DNA of 64,000 nucleotides from the NCBI RefSeq assembly GCF_025567305.1, contig NZ_JAOQJP010000007.1, positions 62,001-126,000 of the forward strand. The letters are read 5' to 3'. Positions 42,690 through 50,850 of the stretch are shown here, one piece after another. Under the pieces are notes generated by a model. That model ran no database searches. It saw nothing but the letters and a program-made list of their open reading frames with translations, and was not told the DNA's origin. Numbering within the stretch: the stretch's first letter is position 1; each line of letters starts with the position of its first letter. The DNA is from Lentihominibacter butyricus (lineage in GTDB: Bacteria; Bacillota; Clostridia; Peptostreptococcales; Anaerovoracaceae). The translations under genes were made by a program, and so were the position numbers.

Positions 42690-44353
42690 GTATAATGCGA
42701 GAGGTCCTCCGCGCGTTCGAAGAAGGCAGGAAGCAGTACGGGGAGTCGGTCAAAATGATTTCGGCCGGCGGGCAGCAGCCGGATTTTACAGTATGCGAGG
42801 TATACGGTGCAGGTGCAAAGGTCTGCAGTGCTGCTGCATCGGGCGGTGACGGCAGTCGTGAAAAGGCGCGCAGCGCTGATCGGAGCGTCGATATCGATGG
42901 AAAGATCGCGTCAGGCGACAATTTGGAGTACATGATGCATCTTCTGAGGAATGAAGATATGCGAGGAAAGGTGCAGCTGATATATGTCGATCCGCCGTTT
43001 TTTTCAGGCAGCAGATATGAGGCGTCGGTGCGGCTCGATTCGGAAAAGCTGGGTGATTCGGGACTTCTGAAGGTCGGCGCATATGATGACAGATGGAACC
43101 GCAGTATCGGGGAGTATCTCGAGATGCTGACGGCGCGCCTGTTCATGATGAGGGATCTGCTCTCTGAAACGGGATGTCTGTGGGTGCATCTCGACTGGCA
43201 CAGCGTGCATTACGTGAAGCTGATACTGGACGAGATATTCGGACCGGAGAATTTCGTGAACGAAGTTGTATGGAACTACAAGTCAGGAGGAGCGACAAAG
43301 CGCAGTTTTGCAAAGAAGCATGATACGCTGCTCTTTTACAGCAAAAGCAGGAAGTACAGCTTCCGGCCGCTCAGGGAAAAGTCGTACAACCGCGAGCTGA
43401 AGCCGTATCATTTCAAAGGCGTGGAGGAATTCTGCGACGATATCGGATGGTACACTATGGTGAACATGAAAGACGTGTGGAGCATAGACATGGTAGGGCG
43501 TACATCTGCAGAGAGGAACGGCTACGCGACGCAGAAGCCTGAGGCGCTGCTGGAGCGGATAATAAGCTCGTGCAGCCGCGAGGGCGATATATGCGCTGAT
43601 CTTTTTGCGGGCTCGGGGACGCTGGGCGCAGTGTGTCAGAAGATGGGGAGACGATGGATCATGTGTGATGAGAGCCGTCTCGGCACGGCGGCGCAGATAG
43701 AAAGGATGGGCTCGTGCGGTGCGGTGTTTGCTGTAGCGCGCGGAGAATATCCGGGTGAACGATGTGGCAGGATCGCGGCAAAAGCGGCAGAACGTTCGGC
43801 TGGAGCACCGGATGTGTACGGCGAGCTCACGGTAAAGGCTGCTGACGGCAGGATAGAGCTCACCGGATACGGGCTGGAGGATGCCGGGACGCCAGGTACT
43901 GCGGTCGATATGGCAGAGCCGGGCGTAACATCAGCAACTGACTGCACATCAGAGCCGGGCAGCGCATCAGAACCCGGGAAGGCAGGCGCGTGTGGCCTTT
44001 ACAGCGGCATGTGTGAGCCGAAGTCAGCTACAAAGCTTAAAAAGTACGCGCAGGAAGACGGGCTCAGCCTGATAAAATTCTGGAGCATCGATACGGCATA
44101 CGACGGCCGCGTGCATCGGGCGGAAAATATCATATCAGGAAAAGAGCGGAGCTGTGAGGCCGGCATGTCAGCAGGCACATGCGATCCCGGAAACCATAAC
44201 AATAGTGCCGGCAGTGCCGGTGATCCGGCGGATGCCGCCGTTTTAGCGGACAGCAGCGGCGGGAGCGCGTCAGCGAATGGGGCGAGGATCGTCAGCGTGA
44301 CCGGATACGATGTACTGGGAAACAGGTTCTCTAAGGTCATGGAGATCAAATGA
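42686..44353 (+). CDS. Orphan adenine-specific DNA methyltransferase (Mod-like, beta class)
   Basis: The 555-residue protein has the catalytic motif DPPF at 102-105 and the SAM motif FAGSGT at 307-312, the order IV then I of beta-class N6-adenine (type III Mod-like) methyltransferases, with KPEALLERI before motif I. No restriction or res gene is adjacent. Residues about 330-555 are atypical: two low-complexity, Gly/Ala/Ser/Pro-rich segments (about 402-447 and 491-533) interrupt folded blocks that begin YGELTVKAADGRIEL and LKKYAQEDGLSLIKFWSIDTAYDG. Target sequence is unknown. Translationally coupled to the ygiQ-type gene. Confidence 0.88.
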   Translation: MSIMREVLRAFEEGRKQYGESVKMISAGGQQPDFTVCEVYGAGAKVCSAAASGGDGSREKARSADRSVDIDGKIASGDNLEYMMHLLRNEDMRGKVQLIYVDPPFFSGSRYEASVRLDSEKLGDSGLLKVGAYDDRWNRSIGEYLEMLTARLFMMRDLLSETGCLWVHLDWHSVHYVKLILDEIFGPENFVNEVVWNYKSGGATKRSFAKKHDTLLFYSKSRKYSFRPLREKSYNRELKPYHFKGVEEFCDDIGWYTMVNMKDVWSIDMVGRTSAERNGYATQKPEALLERIISSCSREGDICADLFAGSGTLGAVCQKMGRRWIMCDESRLGTAAQIERMGSCGAVFAVARGEYPGERCGRIAAKAAERSAGAPDVYGELTVKAADGRIELTGYGLEDAGTPGTAVDMAEPGVTSATDCTSEPGSASEPGKAGACGLYSGMCEPKSATKLKKYAQEDGLSLIKFWSIDTAYDGRVHRAENIISGKERSCEAGMSAGTCDPGNHNNSAGSAGDPADAAVLADSSGGSASANGARIVSVTGYDVLGNRFSKVMEIK

Positions 44354-44515
44354 GCGAGCAAGAGTAATAGGAAGGAACGGGGCGCGGCAGAACTGCAGGC
44401 ATGAAGCGGCGCAGGATGTTTTCTGAACATCCGGGGCTTGGCTGCCTGTGGATCTCGCCGGATCTCGCCGGATCCGTGATCGATCTGAAAATCTGAAATT
44501 TTTTGATAAAATAAG
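44354..44515. other. Spacer between the methyltransferase and pyrG promoter
   Basis: It contains a 7-bp hairpin GGATGTT-N5-AACATCC (44414-44432) with no T-run and a doubled GGATCTCGCC direct repeat near 44451-44475 followed by GGATCC. No gene or clear terminator is seen. Confidence 0.4.
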
Positions 44516-44567
44516 TTGCGCGCAAAATGGTTTTGATGTATAATATCAAAGTAAATTTTGTGCGCAA
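44516..44567 (+). promoter_or_regulatory. pyrG promoter flanked by two palindromic operator-like sites
   Basis: TTGCGC (44516-44521), 17-base spacer, perfect TATAAT (44539-44544). The -35 box lies in the perfect palindrome TTGCGCGCAA (44516-44525); a near copy TTGTGCGCAA (44558-44567) lies just after the predicted start. Their centres are 42 bases apart, four helical turns. Together with neighbouring bases they form a 12-bp inverted repeat around the -10. This suggests a repressor binding twice on one DNA face. Confidence 0.6.
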
Positions 44568-44593
44568 AGATATCAAGAATAAGGAAGACGGCA

Positions 44594-44737
44594 ATGAGTT
44601 GGGGTCTGGATTATTTATCCCCATCTGAACGCCCGAAACCTTATCTTTTTTATTTTGGGCATTTTTATTATATAGCAGATATCATTTATGATATGAAGTC
44701 ACACGTATTTATCAAAGAAAGCAGGTGGGGTGCATGA
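44594..44737 (+). CDS. Putative 47-residue pyrG leader peptide
   Basis: An ATG preceded by GGAAG opens a 47-codon frame, rich in Tyr and Phe, that runs through the leader terminator and ends at TGA overlapping the pyrG ATG (ATGA). In E. coli pyrBI a 44-residue leader peptide likewise spans the attenuator and ends just before the structural gene; there, ribosome coupling to a polymerase paused at a U-rich tract sets readthrough. The peptide itself has no obvious function and matches nothing I know. Confidence 0.45.
   Translation: MSWGLDYLSPSERPKPYLFYFGHFYYIADIIYDMKSHVFIKESRWGA
44631..44671 (+). terminator. Candidate attenuator in the pyrG leader
   Basis: GCCCGAAA (44631-44638) pairs with TTTTGGGC (44653-44660, one wobble), followed by ATTTTTATTATATA. 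The loop is a T-rich tract. Upstream, GGGG (44601-44604) can pair with CCCC (44619-44622) or compete for the GCCC arm, giving an alternative fold. It lies between promoter and pyrG, so it can only act as an attenuator. Confidence 0.55.
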
Positions 44738-46344
44738 AAAAGTATATATTTGTAACAGGTGGAGTCGTTTCGGGACTCGGAAAGGGAATCACAGCGGCAT
44801 CGCTGGGCAGGCTGCTCAAGGCGAGGGGGCTTCGTGTCTCGGCGCAGAAGCTGGATCCGTATATAAACGTGGACCCCGGTACGATGAGTCCGTATCAGCA
44901 TGGAGAGGTGTTCGTCACGGAGGACGGAGCGGAGACAGATCTCGACCTCGGACACTATGAACGTTTCATAGATGAAGATCTGAACAAATATTCAAACCTG
45001 ACGACGGGCAAAGTCTACTGGAACGTGCTCAACAAGGAGAGAAAAGGTGAATATCTGGGCAGCACCGTGCAGGTGATACCGCACATCACTAATGAGATCA
45101 AGGAATTCATATACAACGTAGGCAAGACTAGCAACGCGGACGTGATAATAACTGAGATCGGCGGCACGGTAGGCGATATCGAGAGCCAGCCGTTCCTGGA
45201 AGCGATCAGACAGGTATCGCTGGAGCAGGGAAAGGAAAACTGCCTGTTCATCCATGTGACGCTCGTTCCGTATCTGAAGAGCTCGGGCGAACACAAGTCG
45301 AAGCCGACGCAGCATTCAGTAAAAGAACTGAGGACAATGGGCATATCACCTGATATAATAGTGATGAGATCAGACGAGCCTATCGACGAGAGCATCAGGG
45401 AAAAGATCTCGCTGTTCTGCAATGTCAAGCCTGACTGCGTGATAGAGAACATGACGATCCCTGTGCTTTACGAAGCACCGCTGATGCTTGAAAAAGCGAA
45501 GTTTTCATGGATCGTATGCAGAGAGCTGGGACTCGATGCAGGCCCGTGCGAGATGACGGAGTGGCAGACGATGGTCGACAGGATCAAGGCCAGAAAAGAG
45601 TGCGTGAAGATCGCGATAGTAGGAAAATATGTAAAGCTGCACGACGCATACCTGTCGGTGGCTGAAGCGCTGAAGCACGGCGGTTATGAGAACAGCTGCC
45701 ATATCGACATCAAGTGGGTCGAGGCAGAAGACGTGACTGCAGACACTGCGGAAGAGCTTCTCGGAGACGTGGACGGAATACTCGTTCCTGGAGGATTCGG
45801 CGACAGAGGCATAGAAGGAAAGATCACAGCTGCAAGATTTGCACGTGTGAACAAAGTGCCGTATTTCGGCATATGCCTCGGCATGCAGATCGCAGTGATA
45901 GAATTTGCGAGAAACGTACTCGGCATAAAGGATGCGGATTCCGGAGAGTTCAGCGAAGACTGTGCTCACAAGGTCATAGACTTCATGCCTGACCAGTACG
46001 GCGACATACCTAAGGGCGGCACGATGAGGCTCGGAGCATATCCGTGCAAGATAACAGCAGGCACGATAATGGAGAGAGCGTACGGTACAGGCGAGATCGC
46101 AGAACGACACAGACACAGATACGAGTTCAACAACGACTACCGCGAAAGATTCGAAGACGCAGGAATGAAGATCGCAGGTACATCACCTGACGGCAGACTG
46201 GTCGAAGCGGTAGAGCTGACAGATCATCCGCATTACGTCGGAGTACAGTATCACCCTGAGTTCAAGAGCAGACCTAACAAGGCTCATCCGCTTTTCAGGG
46301 AATTCATAAAAGCAGCGCATGAGACTGCGGCCGGGAAGAGATAG
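44734..46344 (+). CDS. pyrG: CTP synthase
   Basis: The 536-residue enzyme aminates UTP to CTP with ATP and glutamine. N-terminal synthetase domain: KYIFVTGGVVSGLGKGITAASLG and the DPYINVDPGTMSPYQHGEV region; C-terminal glutaminase: catalytic Cys in YFGICLGMQ, His-Glu in VQYHPEFKSRP. Start set at 44734, with GTGGGGTG upstream; an in-frame GTG at 44725 is less likely. Regulation appears to act through the leader just upstream. It is 56 bases before a small membrane protein gene on the same strand. Confidence 0.97.
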   Translation: MKKYIFVTGGVVSGLGKGITAASLGRLLKARGLRVSAQKLDPYINVDPGTMSPYQHGEVFVTEDGAETDLDLGHYERFIDEDLNKYSNLTTGKVYWNVLNKERKGEYLGSTVQVIPHITNEIKEFIYNVGKTSNADVIITEIGGTVGDIESQPFLEAIRQVSLEQGKENCLFIHVTLVPYLKSSGEHKSKPTQHSVKELRTMGISPDIIVMRSDEPIDESIREKISLFCNVKPDCVIENMTIPVLYEAPLMLEKAKFSWIVCRELGLDAGPCEMTEWQTMVDRIKARKECVKIAIVGKYVKLHDAYLSVAEALKHGGYENSCHIDIKWVEAEDVTADTAEELLGDVDGILVPGGFGDRGIEGKITAARFARVNKVPYFGICLGMQIAVIEFARNVLGIKDADSGEFSEDCAHKVIDFMPDQYGDIPKGGTMRLGAYPCKITAGTIMERAYGTGEIAERHRHRYEFNNDYRERFEDAGMKIAGTSPDGRLVEAVELTDHPHYVGVQYHPEFKSRPNKAHPLFREFIKAAHETAAGKR

Positions 46345-46400
46345 GTCCGGCAGCCGCTGCATGCAGACGCATTGTATATTCAGGAGGAATACAGCAGATA

Positions 46401-46988
46401 ATGTATATCAGAAACAATACGATCGCAGTAATATTCAGAGTCATATTCATCATAGTGTGCGGGGCCGGACTGGTGCTCAGGTTCATGAGCATCACACCGT
46501 CGGCTGACATGATACTCGGCGACTTTGCAGTGATATCGAACACGCTGGCACTCGTGTACTTCGCATACCTGATAATCGCAAGACCCGGGTATGAACGGGG
46601 GACGCTGCGCGGAGCGGTGACGATATATATGGCAGTGACATTCGCGGTGTATTATCTGATGACATTCGGTACGGGATTTTCACTTCCCGTGGACCTGTCG
46701 GTGTCGGGATACCTGATGTATTTCATCTCGCCGGTGATGGTCTTCCTCGATTATCTGCTGTTCTGCAGGAAAGGCGGTTTCACGCCGTACAGTCCGGTGA
46801 TATGGGCGATACTGCCGGTCGTGTTCAATGCAGCCGTGCTCGTCGTGAACCACATGGGACTTTCCATGAAAAGGCTGCCGTACTTCAGCCTGCCGGACAT
46901 CGGGATGGTCGTTACGCTGTTCGTGTTCCTGGGCATCAGCTACATATTTTTTGTGATCGATGATCTGATGGCGGGACGGCGCGGATAA
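46401..46988 (+). CDS. Pr6Pr-type six-helix membrane protein
   Basis: A 195-residue integral membrane protein with about six hydrophobic helices. Layout resembles the Pr6Pr family (related to eukaryotic FAR-17a/AIG1 proteins): conserved polar spots in helix 4 (YFISPVMVFLDYLLF) and near FNAAVLVVNHMGL. Its activity in bacteria is not known. It probably shares the pyrG transcript (56-base gap) and is followed by a terminator. Confidence 0.75.
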   Translation: MYIRNNTIAVIFRVIFIIVCGAGLVLRFMSITPSADMILGDFAVISNTLALVYFAYLIIARPGYERGTLRGAVTIYMAVTFAVYYLMTFGTGFSLPVDLSVSGYLMYFISPVMVFLDYLLFCRKGGFTPYSPVIWAILPVVFNAAVLVVNHMGLSMKRLPYFSLPDIGMVVTLFVFLGISYIFFVIDDLMAGRRG

Positions 46989-47018
46989 AAAACACTTAAA
47001 ACAGGAAATCAGACAAAA

Positions 47019-47051
47019 AAGCTGTCTCTCAAACGTGAGGCAGCTTATATT
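47019..47051. terminator. Terminator between the Pr6Pr and spoIIID genes
   Basis: AAGCTGTCTC (47019-47028) pairs with GAGGCAGCTT (47037-47046, one G-U pair) with an 8-base loop. A-run before and TATATTTT after let it serve both converging transcripts. Confidence 0.8.
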
Positions 47052-47071
47052 TTGCCTTTTGCAGCAGGCAT

Positions 47072-47329
47072 TCAGTCGTGATGGATATGTAAATATTTTT
47101 CTCTGGTAGCAAGACCGCCTCTGATGTGACGTTCGGCTTTGTTGTTTTCGAGGACTTCTTTGACTTCGGCTGCAAGACCAGGGTTGATCTCGCGGAGCCT
47201 TTCAGTGATATCTTTGTGCACCGTGGATTTTGAGATCCTGAATTTAGCTGCAGTGCTGCGTACCGTTGCTCCGGTATCGATGATATAGCGGGCAAGCTCC
47301 AGCACGCGCTCTTCGATATAATCTTTCAT
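47072..47329 (-). CDS. spoIIID: Sporulation transcriptional regulator SpoIIID
   Basis: The 85-residue DNA-binding protein acts in the mother cell during endospore formation, switching genes between the sigma-E and sigma-K stages. Helix-turn-helix: TVRSTAAKFRISKSTVHKDITERL (about residues 22-45), with the family N terminus MKDYIEERVLELARYIIDTGATVR. Length and sequence are typical. It is divergent from mbl; in B. subtilis spoIIID and mbl are also neighbours but in the same orientation. Its presence implies the lineage sporulates or recently did. Confidence 0.96.
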   Translation of the reverse strand: MKDYIEERVLELARYIIDTGATVRSTAAKFRISKSTVHKDITERLREINPGLAAEVKEVLENNKAERHIRGGLATREKYLHIHHD

Positions 47330-47379
47330 AGTATTGACAGTTCACCACCCCATTATCAATTAACTTTATCAGTCAAAAC

Positions 47380-47407
47380 AATATATGTACGGATCGGCAA
47401 AATATAC
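47380..47407 (-). promoter_or_regulatory. Weak sigma-E-like promoter of spoIIID
   Basis: On the minus strand GTATATT (47407-47401), 13-base spacer, CATATATT (47387-47380). This matches the sigma-E boxes (KMATATT, CATACAMT) in most positions, but the spacing is a base or two short and the region is AT-rich. Confidence 0.3.
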
Positions 47408-47512
47408 TTGCTTTAGATTTTCAGTGTAATTTTTATTTGTATGGCAAAACTAATAAATAACTGATAAAATGAAAGGAGTTCGCGGTAATACTGGGTATCG
47501 CGGGTTGGTAGT

Positions 47513-48535
47513 ATGGTATTTGGTGAAGAAGTCGGGATCGATCTCGGGACGGCAAATGTGCTGATATATGTGGACGGCAAAGGGATAGTGCTCGAGGAGC
47601 CGTCGGTAGTCGCGATAAACAGAGACACGAATGAGATACTGGCGGTCGGAAGCGATGCAAAGCGCATGATCGGCAGGACGCCGGGCAATATCGCTGCGAT
47701 AAGGCCGCTTCGCGAGGGTGTGATATCTGATTACGACGTGACGGAGAAGATGCTGCAGTACTTTATAAAAAAGACGTGCGGCGGCAGCCGGTTTTTCAAG
47801 CCGAGGCTTGTGGTGTGCGTGCCGAGCGGCGTGACCGAGGTGGAAAAGCGCGCGGTAAAGGAAGCCGCGCTGCAGGCGGGCGGCAGAGCCGTGTATCTGA
47901 TAGAGGAGCCGGTGGCCGCGGCGATAGGCGCAGGCATAGATATCAATGCGCCGGAAGGCATCATGATAATAGATATAGGCGGCGGCACGACGGATATCGC
48001 GGTGATATCGATGGGCGGCATAGTCAGCAGCGCATCGGTCAAGGTCGCAGGAGACAGGTTCGACGACTGTATAGTGAAATACATGAGGAAGAAGTACAGT
48101 CTTTTCATAGGCGAGAGGACTGCGGAAAAGCTCAAGCGCGAGGTGGGCATGGCGTTTGCCGATGAGGAGCCGCTGAAAACCCTGTGCAAGGGGCGCGATC
48201 TTGTCACAGGCCTCCCGAGGACTGTAGAAGTAGGGTCTGAAGAGGTGCTCGAGGCACTCGAGGAGCCGCTGGATGTGATATGTGAGGCGACACACAGCGT
48301 GCTCGAAAAGACGCCGCCGGAGCTTGCGGCAGACGTCGGCGAAATGGGCATCGTGATAACGGGAGGCGGGGCATATCTCAGAGGCCTCGACAAACGCATA
48401 CAGGAGCGGACCGGGATCAGGACAGTCGTGGCGGCAGACGCGGATCTGTGCGTCGCCAGAGGAACAGGAGAATCACTTAAATATATAGACATAATAAGCA
48501 GGAACAGTTTGAACAGGAGAGAAACTTATATATGA
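47513..48535 (+). CDS. mbl: MreB/Mbl-family rod-shape protein
   Basis: The 340-residue bacterial actin homologue organises lateral wall synthesis as membrane-bound filaments. Phosphate 1: VGIDLGTANVLIYVDGKG (about 7-24); phosphate 2: IMIIDIGGGTTDIAVIS (about 148-164); adenosine motif: IVITGGGAYLRGLD (about 281-294). Adjacency to spoIIID supports Mbl over MreB. The ribosome site is weak (GGTTGG); an AAAGGAG 35 bases upstream has no nearby start codon. Its TGA overlaps the next start (ATGA). Confidence 0.93.
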   Translation: MVFGEEVGIDLGTANVLIYVDGKGIVLEEPSVVAINRDTNEILAVGSDAKRMIGRTPGNIAAIRPLREGVISDYDVTEKMLQYFIKKTCGGSRFFKPRLVVCVPSGVTEVEKRAVKEAALQAGGRAVYLIEEPVAAAIGAGIDINAPEGIMIIDIGGGTTDIAVISMGGIVSSASVKVAGDRFDDCIVKYMRKKYSLFIGERTAEKLKREVGMAFADEEPLKTLCKGRDLVTGLPRTVEVGSEEVLEALEEPLDVICEATHSVLEKTPPELAADVGEMGIVITGGGAYLRGLDKRIQERTGIRTVVAADADLCVARGTGESLKYIDIISRNSLNRRETYI

Positions 48536-49665
48536 AACTTGAACTGATAGCAACAGCAACATTCGGACTTGAAGCGGTAGTAAGGCGGGAAGTGGAGGCT
48601 CTGGGCTACAAGGTGCTCAAGACAGAGGACGGCAAGGTCACTTATCTCGGAGACGAGCGAGCGATAGTCAGGTCGAATCTATGGCTGAGGAGCGCGGACA
48701 GAGTGCTTCTCAAAATGGCGGAATTCAGGGCGGATGAGTTCGAGGCGCTTTTTCAGCAGACAAAAGCTCTACCGTGGGAGCAGCTGATACCGCCGGACGG
48801 CAGGTTCACGGTGACGGGAACATCGGTAAAATCAAAGCTTCACAGCGTACCGGCGTGTCAGAAGATCGTCAAGAAGGCGATCGTCGACAGGCTCGGCGAG
48901 ACTTACGGCATAGAGACTTTTGAAGAGACAGGAGCGGAATATACCGTGAAAGCGACACTGCTAAAGGACAGGGTGACGCTTACCGTCGACACCAGCGGGA
49001 CAGGCCTTCACAAGCGCGGATACAGACAGGCGGATGTTGCGGCGCCTATCAAGGAAACGCTTGCTGCGGCTATGATACAGCTGTCGTTCTGGAATGCCGA
49101 CAGGATACTGATAGATCCATGCTGCGGATCGGGAACGATACCGGTCGAAGCGGCGATGATCGGCAGGAACATAGCCCCGGGACTGAACAGATCGTTCGCC
49201 TGCGAAGGCTGGGAGCTCATAGACGAGAGCATCTGGAAGGAAGAGAAAAAAGCTGCCTTCGAGGCTATAAGATACGACAAAAAACTGCAGATCTACGGCT
49301 TTGACATAAACAAAAAAGCAGTCTCGGCTGCGAGAGAAAACGCCGGGGAGGCGGGCGTGGACGACTGTATAGTCTTTGGCAGAAACGATGTGGCAAATCT
49401 CAGAGCTGTCGGAAAAAACGGCATCATAATAACGAACCCTCCGTATGGCGAGAGGATCGGAGAAGCCGAGCAGATAGAAGCTATCTACAAGGCTCTCGGA
49501 GGCTTTATGACAGAACATCCCGACTGGTCGCTTTTCATGGTGACCACCGATAAAGAAGCCGAGGAAAAAGTCATGGGGCGAAAGGCGGAGCGCAGGAGGA
49601 AGCTCTACAACGGCAGACTTGAAGTGTGCTACTATCAGTTCCACGGAAAAAGAGTGCAGGATTAG
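48532..49665 (+). CDS. THUMP-domain RNA N2-guanine methyltransferase (RlmL/YpsC-like)
   Basis: The 377-residue enzyme has an N-terminal ferredoxin-like and THUMP RNA-binding region (about 1-155) and a Rossmann methyltransferase with DPCCGSGTIPVEAAMIG (about 198-214) and the catalytic TNPPYGERIG (about 302-311), a motif for exocyclic guanine methylation. The likely substrate is 23S rRNA. It overlaps mbl by 4 bases. Confidence 0.93.
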   Translation: MKLELIATATFGLEAVVRREVEALGYKVLKTEDGKVTYLGDERAIVRSNLWLRSADRVLLKMAEFRADEFEALFQQTKALPWEQLIPPDGRFTVTGTSVKSKLHSVPACQKIVKKAIVDRLGETYGIETFEETGAEYTVKATLLKDRVTLTVDTSGTGLHKRGYRQADVAAPIKETLAAAMIQLSFWNADRILIDPCCGSGTIPVEAAMIGRNIAPGLNRSFACEGWELIDESIWKEEKKAAFEAIRYDKKLQIYGFDINKKAVSAARENAGEAGVDDCIVFGRNDVANLRAVGKNGIIITNPPYGERIGEAEQIEAIYKALGGFMTEHPDWSLFMVTTDKEAEEKVMGRKAERRRKLYNGRLEVCYYQFHGKRVQD

Positions 49666-49690
49666 CCTCTGCATGCAGCATATGGAAAGC

Positions 49691-49710
49691 GCCGGATATC
49701 CGGCATTTTA
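49691..49710 (+). terminator. Weak terminator after the RNA methyltransferase gene
   Basis: GCCGG-ATAT-CCGGC followed by ATTTTA: a short GC stem with a poor T-run. Confidence 0.45.
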
Positions 49711-49735
49711 CTGATAAAAACGGCTCGTCCGGGGG

Positions 49736-49750
49736 ATAATATGTTATTAT
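49736..49750. promoter_or_regulatory. Dyad upstream of the arc operon
   Basis: ATAATA-TGT-TATTAT lies 52-66 bases before the arcB start. It overlaps possible -10 hexamers. It does not match the ARG-box or CRP/FNR consensus well, so the regulator is unknown. Confidence 0.3.
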
Positions 49751-49801
49751 AGTGGCATATAAAGCGAAGATAAATAATTTTAAGATAAGGAGATTTTTAA
49801 A

Positions 49802-50797
49802 ATGGCAGTAAACTTAAAAGGAAGAAGTTTTTTAACACTTATGGATTTCACACCTGAGGAGATCAGGTACATGCTCGATCTGGCCCGCGATCTGAAGGCG
49901 AAGAAAAGAGCGGGGATAAGGACCGAAGTTTTGAAAGGAAAGAACATAGTGCTTCTTTTTGAGAAGACTTCCACCAGAACAAGATGCTCTTTTGAAGTCG
50001 CTTGCCACGATGAGGGTGCAAATGTCACTTTTCTGGACTCAAAGAGCTCGCAGATGGGAAAGAAAGAGAGTCTCGAGGATTCGGCCAAGGTCCTGGGAAG
50101 ATTCTTTGACGGCATAGAATACAGAGGATACGAGCAGTCTGTTGTCGAGGATCTCGCGAGATTTTCGGGAGTGCCTGTGTGGAACGGACTGACGGACGTC
50201 GATCATCCTACTCAGATACTTGCGGACATGCTCACGATAGAAGAGCATGTGAACAAGCCTCTCAGCAAGGTCAAAGTGGTATTCTGCGGCGACATCAGGA
50301 ACAACATGAGCTATGCGTGGATGTACGGATGTGCGAAGATGGGCATGCACTATGTGGCTTACGGCCCTGACACGCTCGCGGCAGAGCTCGACAGCGAGAT
50401 ACTCGAAAAGGTCAATGCAGTGGCTGAGGAGACCGGAGCTGTGATAGAGGTGTCATCGGATCCGAAATGCCTCGAAGGCGCAGACGTGATATACACTGAT
50501 ATCTGGGCTTCGATGGGCGAAGAGGCCGAGATCCCGGAAAGAGTGAAATTGCTCACCCCTTACAAGGTGACTATGGAAATGCTGGAGCAGACAGGAAACC
50601 CTGACGTGATCTTCCTGCACTGCCTGCCGTCTTTCCATGACTTTGAAACTGATATGGCCAGAGAACAGAAAGAGCTGGGATACGATATAAGAGAAGTGAC
50701 AGACGAAGTATTCAGAAGCAGACATTCAAAAGTATTCGATGAAGCGGAAAACAGGATGCATACGATAAAAGCTGTTATCGTTGCAACGATAGGATAA
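49802..50797 (+). CDS. arcB: Ornithine carbamoyltransferase (catabolic)
   Basis: The 331-residue enzyme in this setting phosphorolyses citrulline to ornithine and carbamoyl phosphate. Carbamoyl-phosphate site STRTRCSFEVA (about 57-67), DHPTQILAD (about 137-145), ornithine-binding DIWASMGEE, and catalytic HCLPSFHD (about 272). Sequence alone cannot separate anabolic argF from catabolic arcB; the arcA and arcC neighbours decide. AAGGAG ribosome site, first gene of arcB-arcA-arcC. Confidence 0.95.
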   Translation: MAVNLKGRSFLTLMDFTPEEIRYMLDLARDLKAKKRAGIRTEVLKGKNIVLLFEKTSTRTRCSFEVACHDEGANVTFLDSKSSQMGKKESLEDSAKVLGRFFDGIEYRGYEQSVVEDLARFSGVPVWNGLTDVDHPTQILADMLTIEEHVNKPLSKVKVVFCGDIRNNMSYAWMYGCAKMGMHYVAYGPDTLAAELDSEILEKVNAVAEETGAVIEVSSDPKCLEGADVIYTDIWASMGEEAEIPERVKLLTPYKVTMEMLEQTGNPDVIFLHCLPSFHDFETDMAREQKELGYDIREVTDEVFRSRHSKVFDEAENRMHTIKAVIVATIG

Positions 50798-50850
50798 AGA
50801 AAAACCAGCCTTCTGATCACAGACCGGCCAGAGGGAAAGGAAGGTTTTAT

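Noticed and set aside
44601..44604. CTP-sensitive reiterative G addition as in B. subtilis pyrG
   Set aside because: The predicted transcription start is near 44551 in an A/T-rich stretch, about 50 bases before the GGGG, so the G-run is not at the 5' end.
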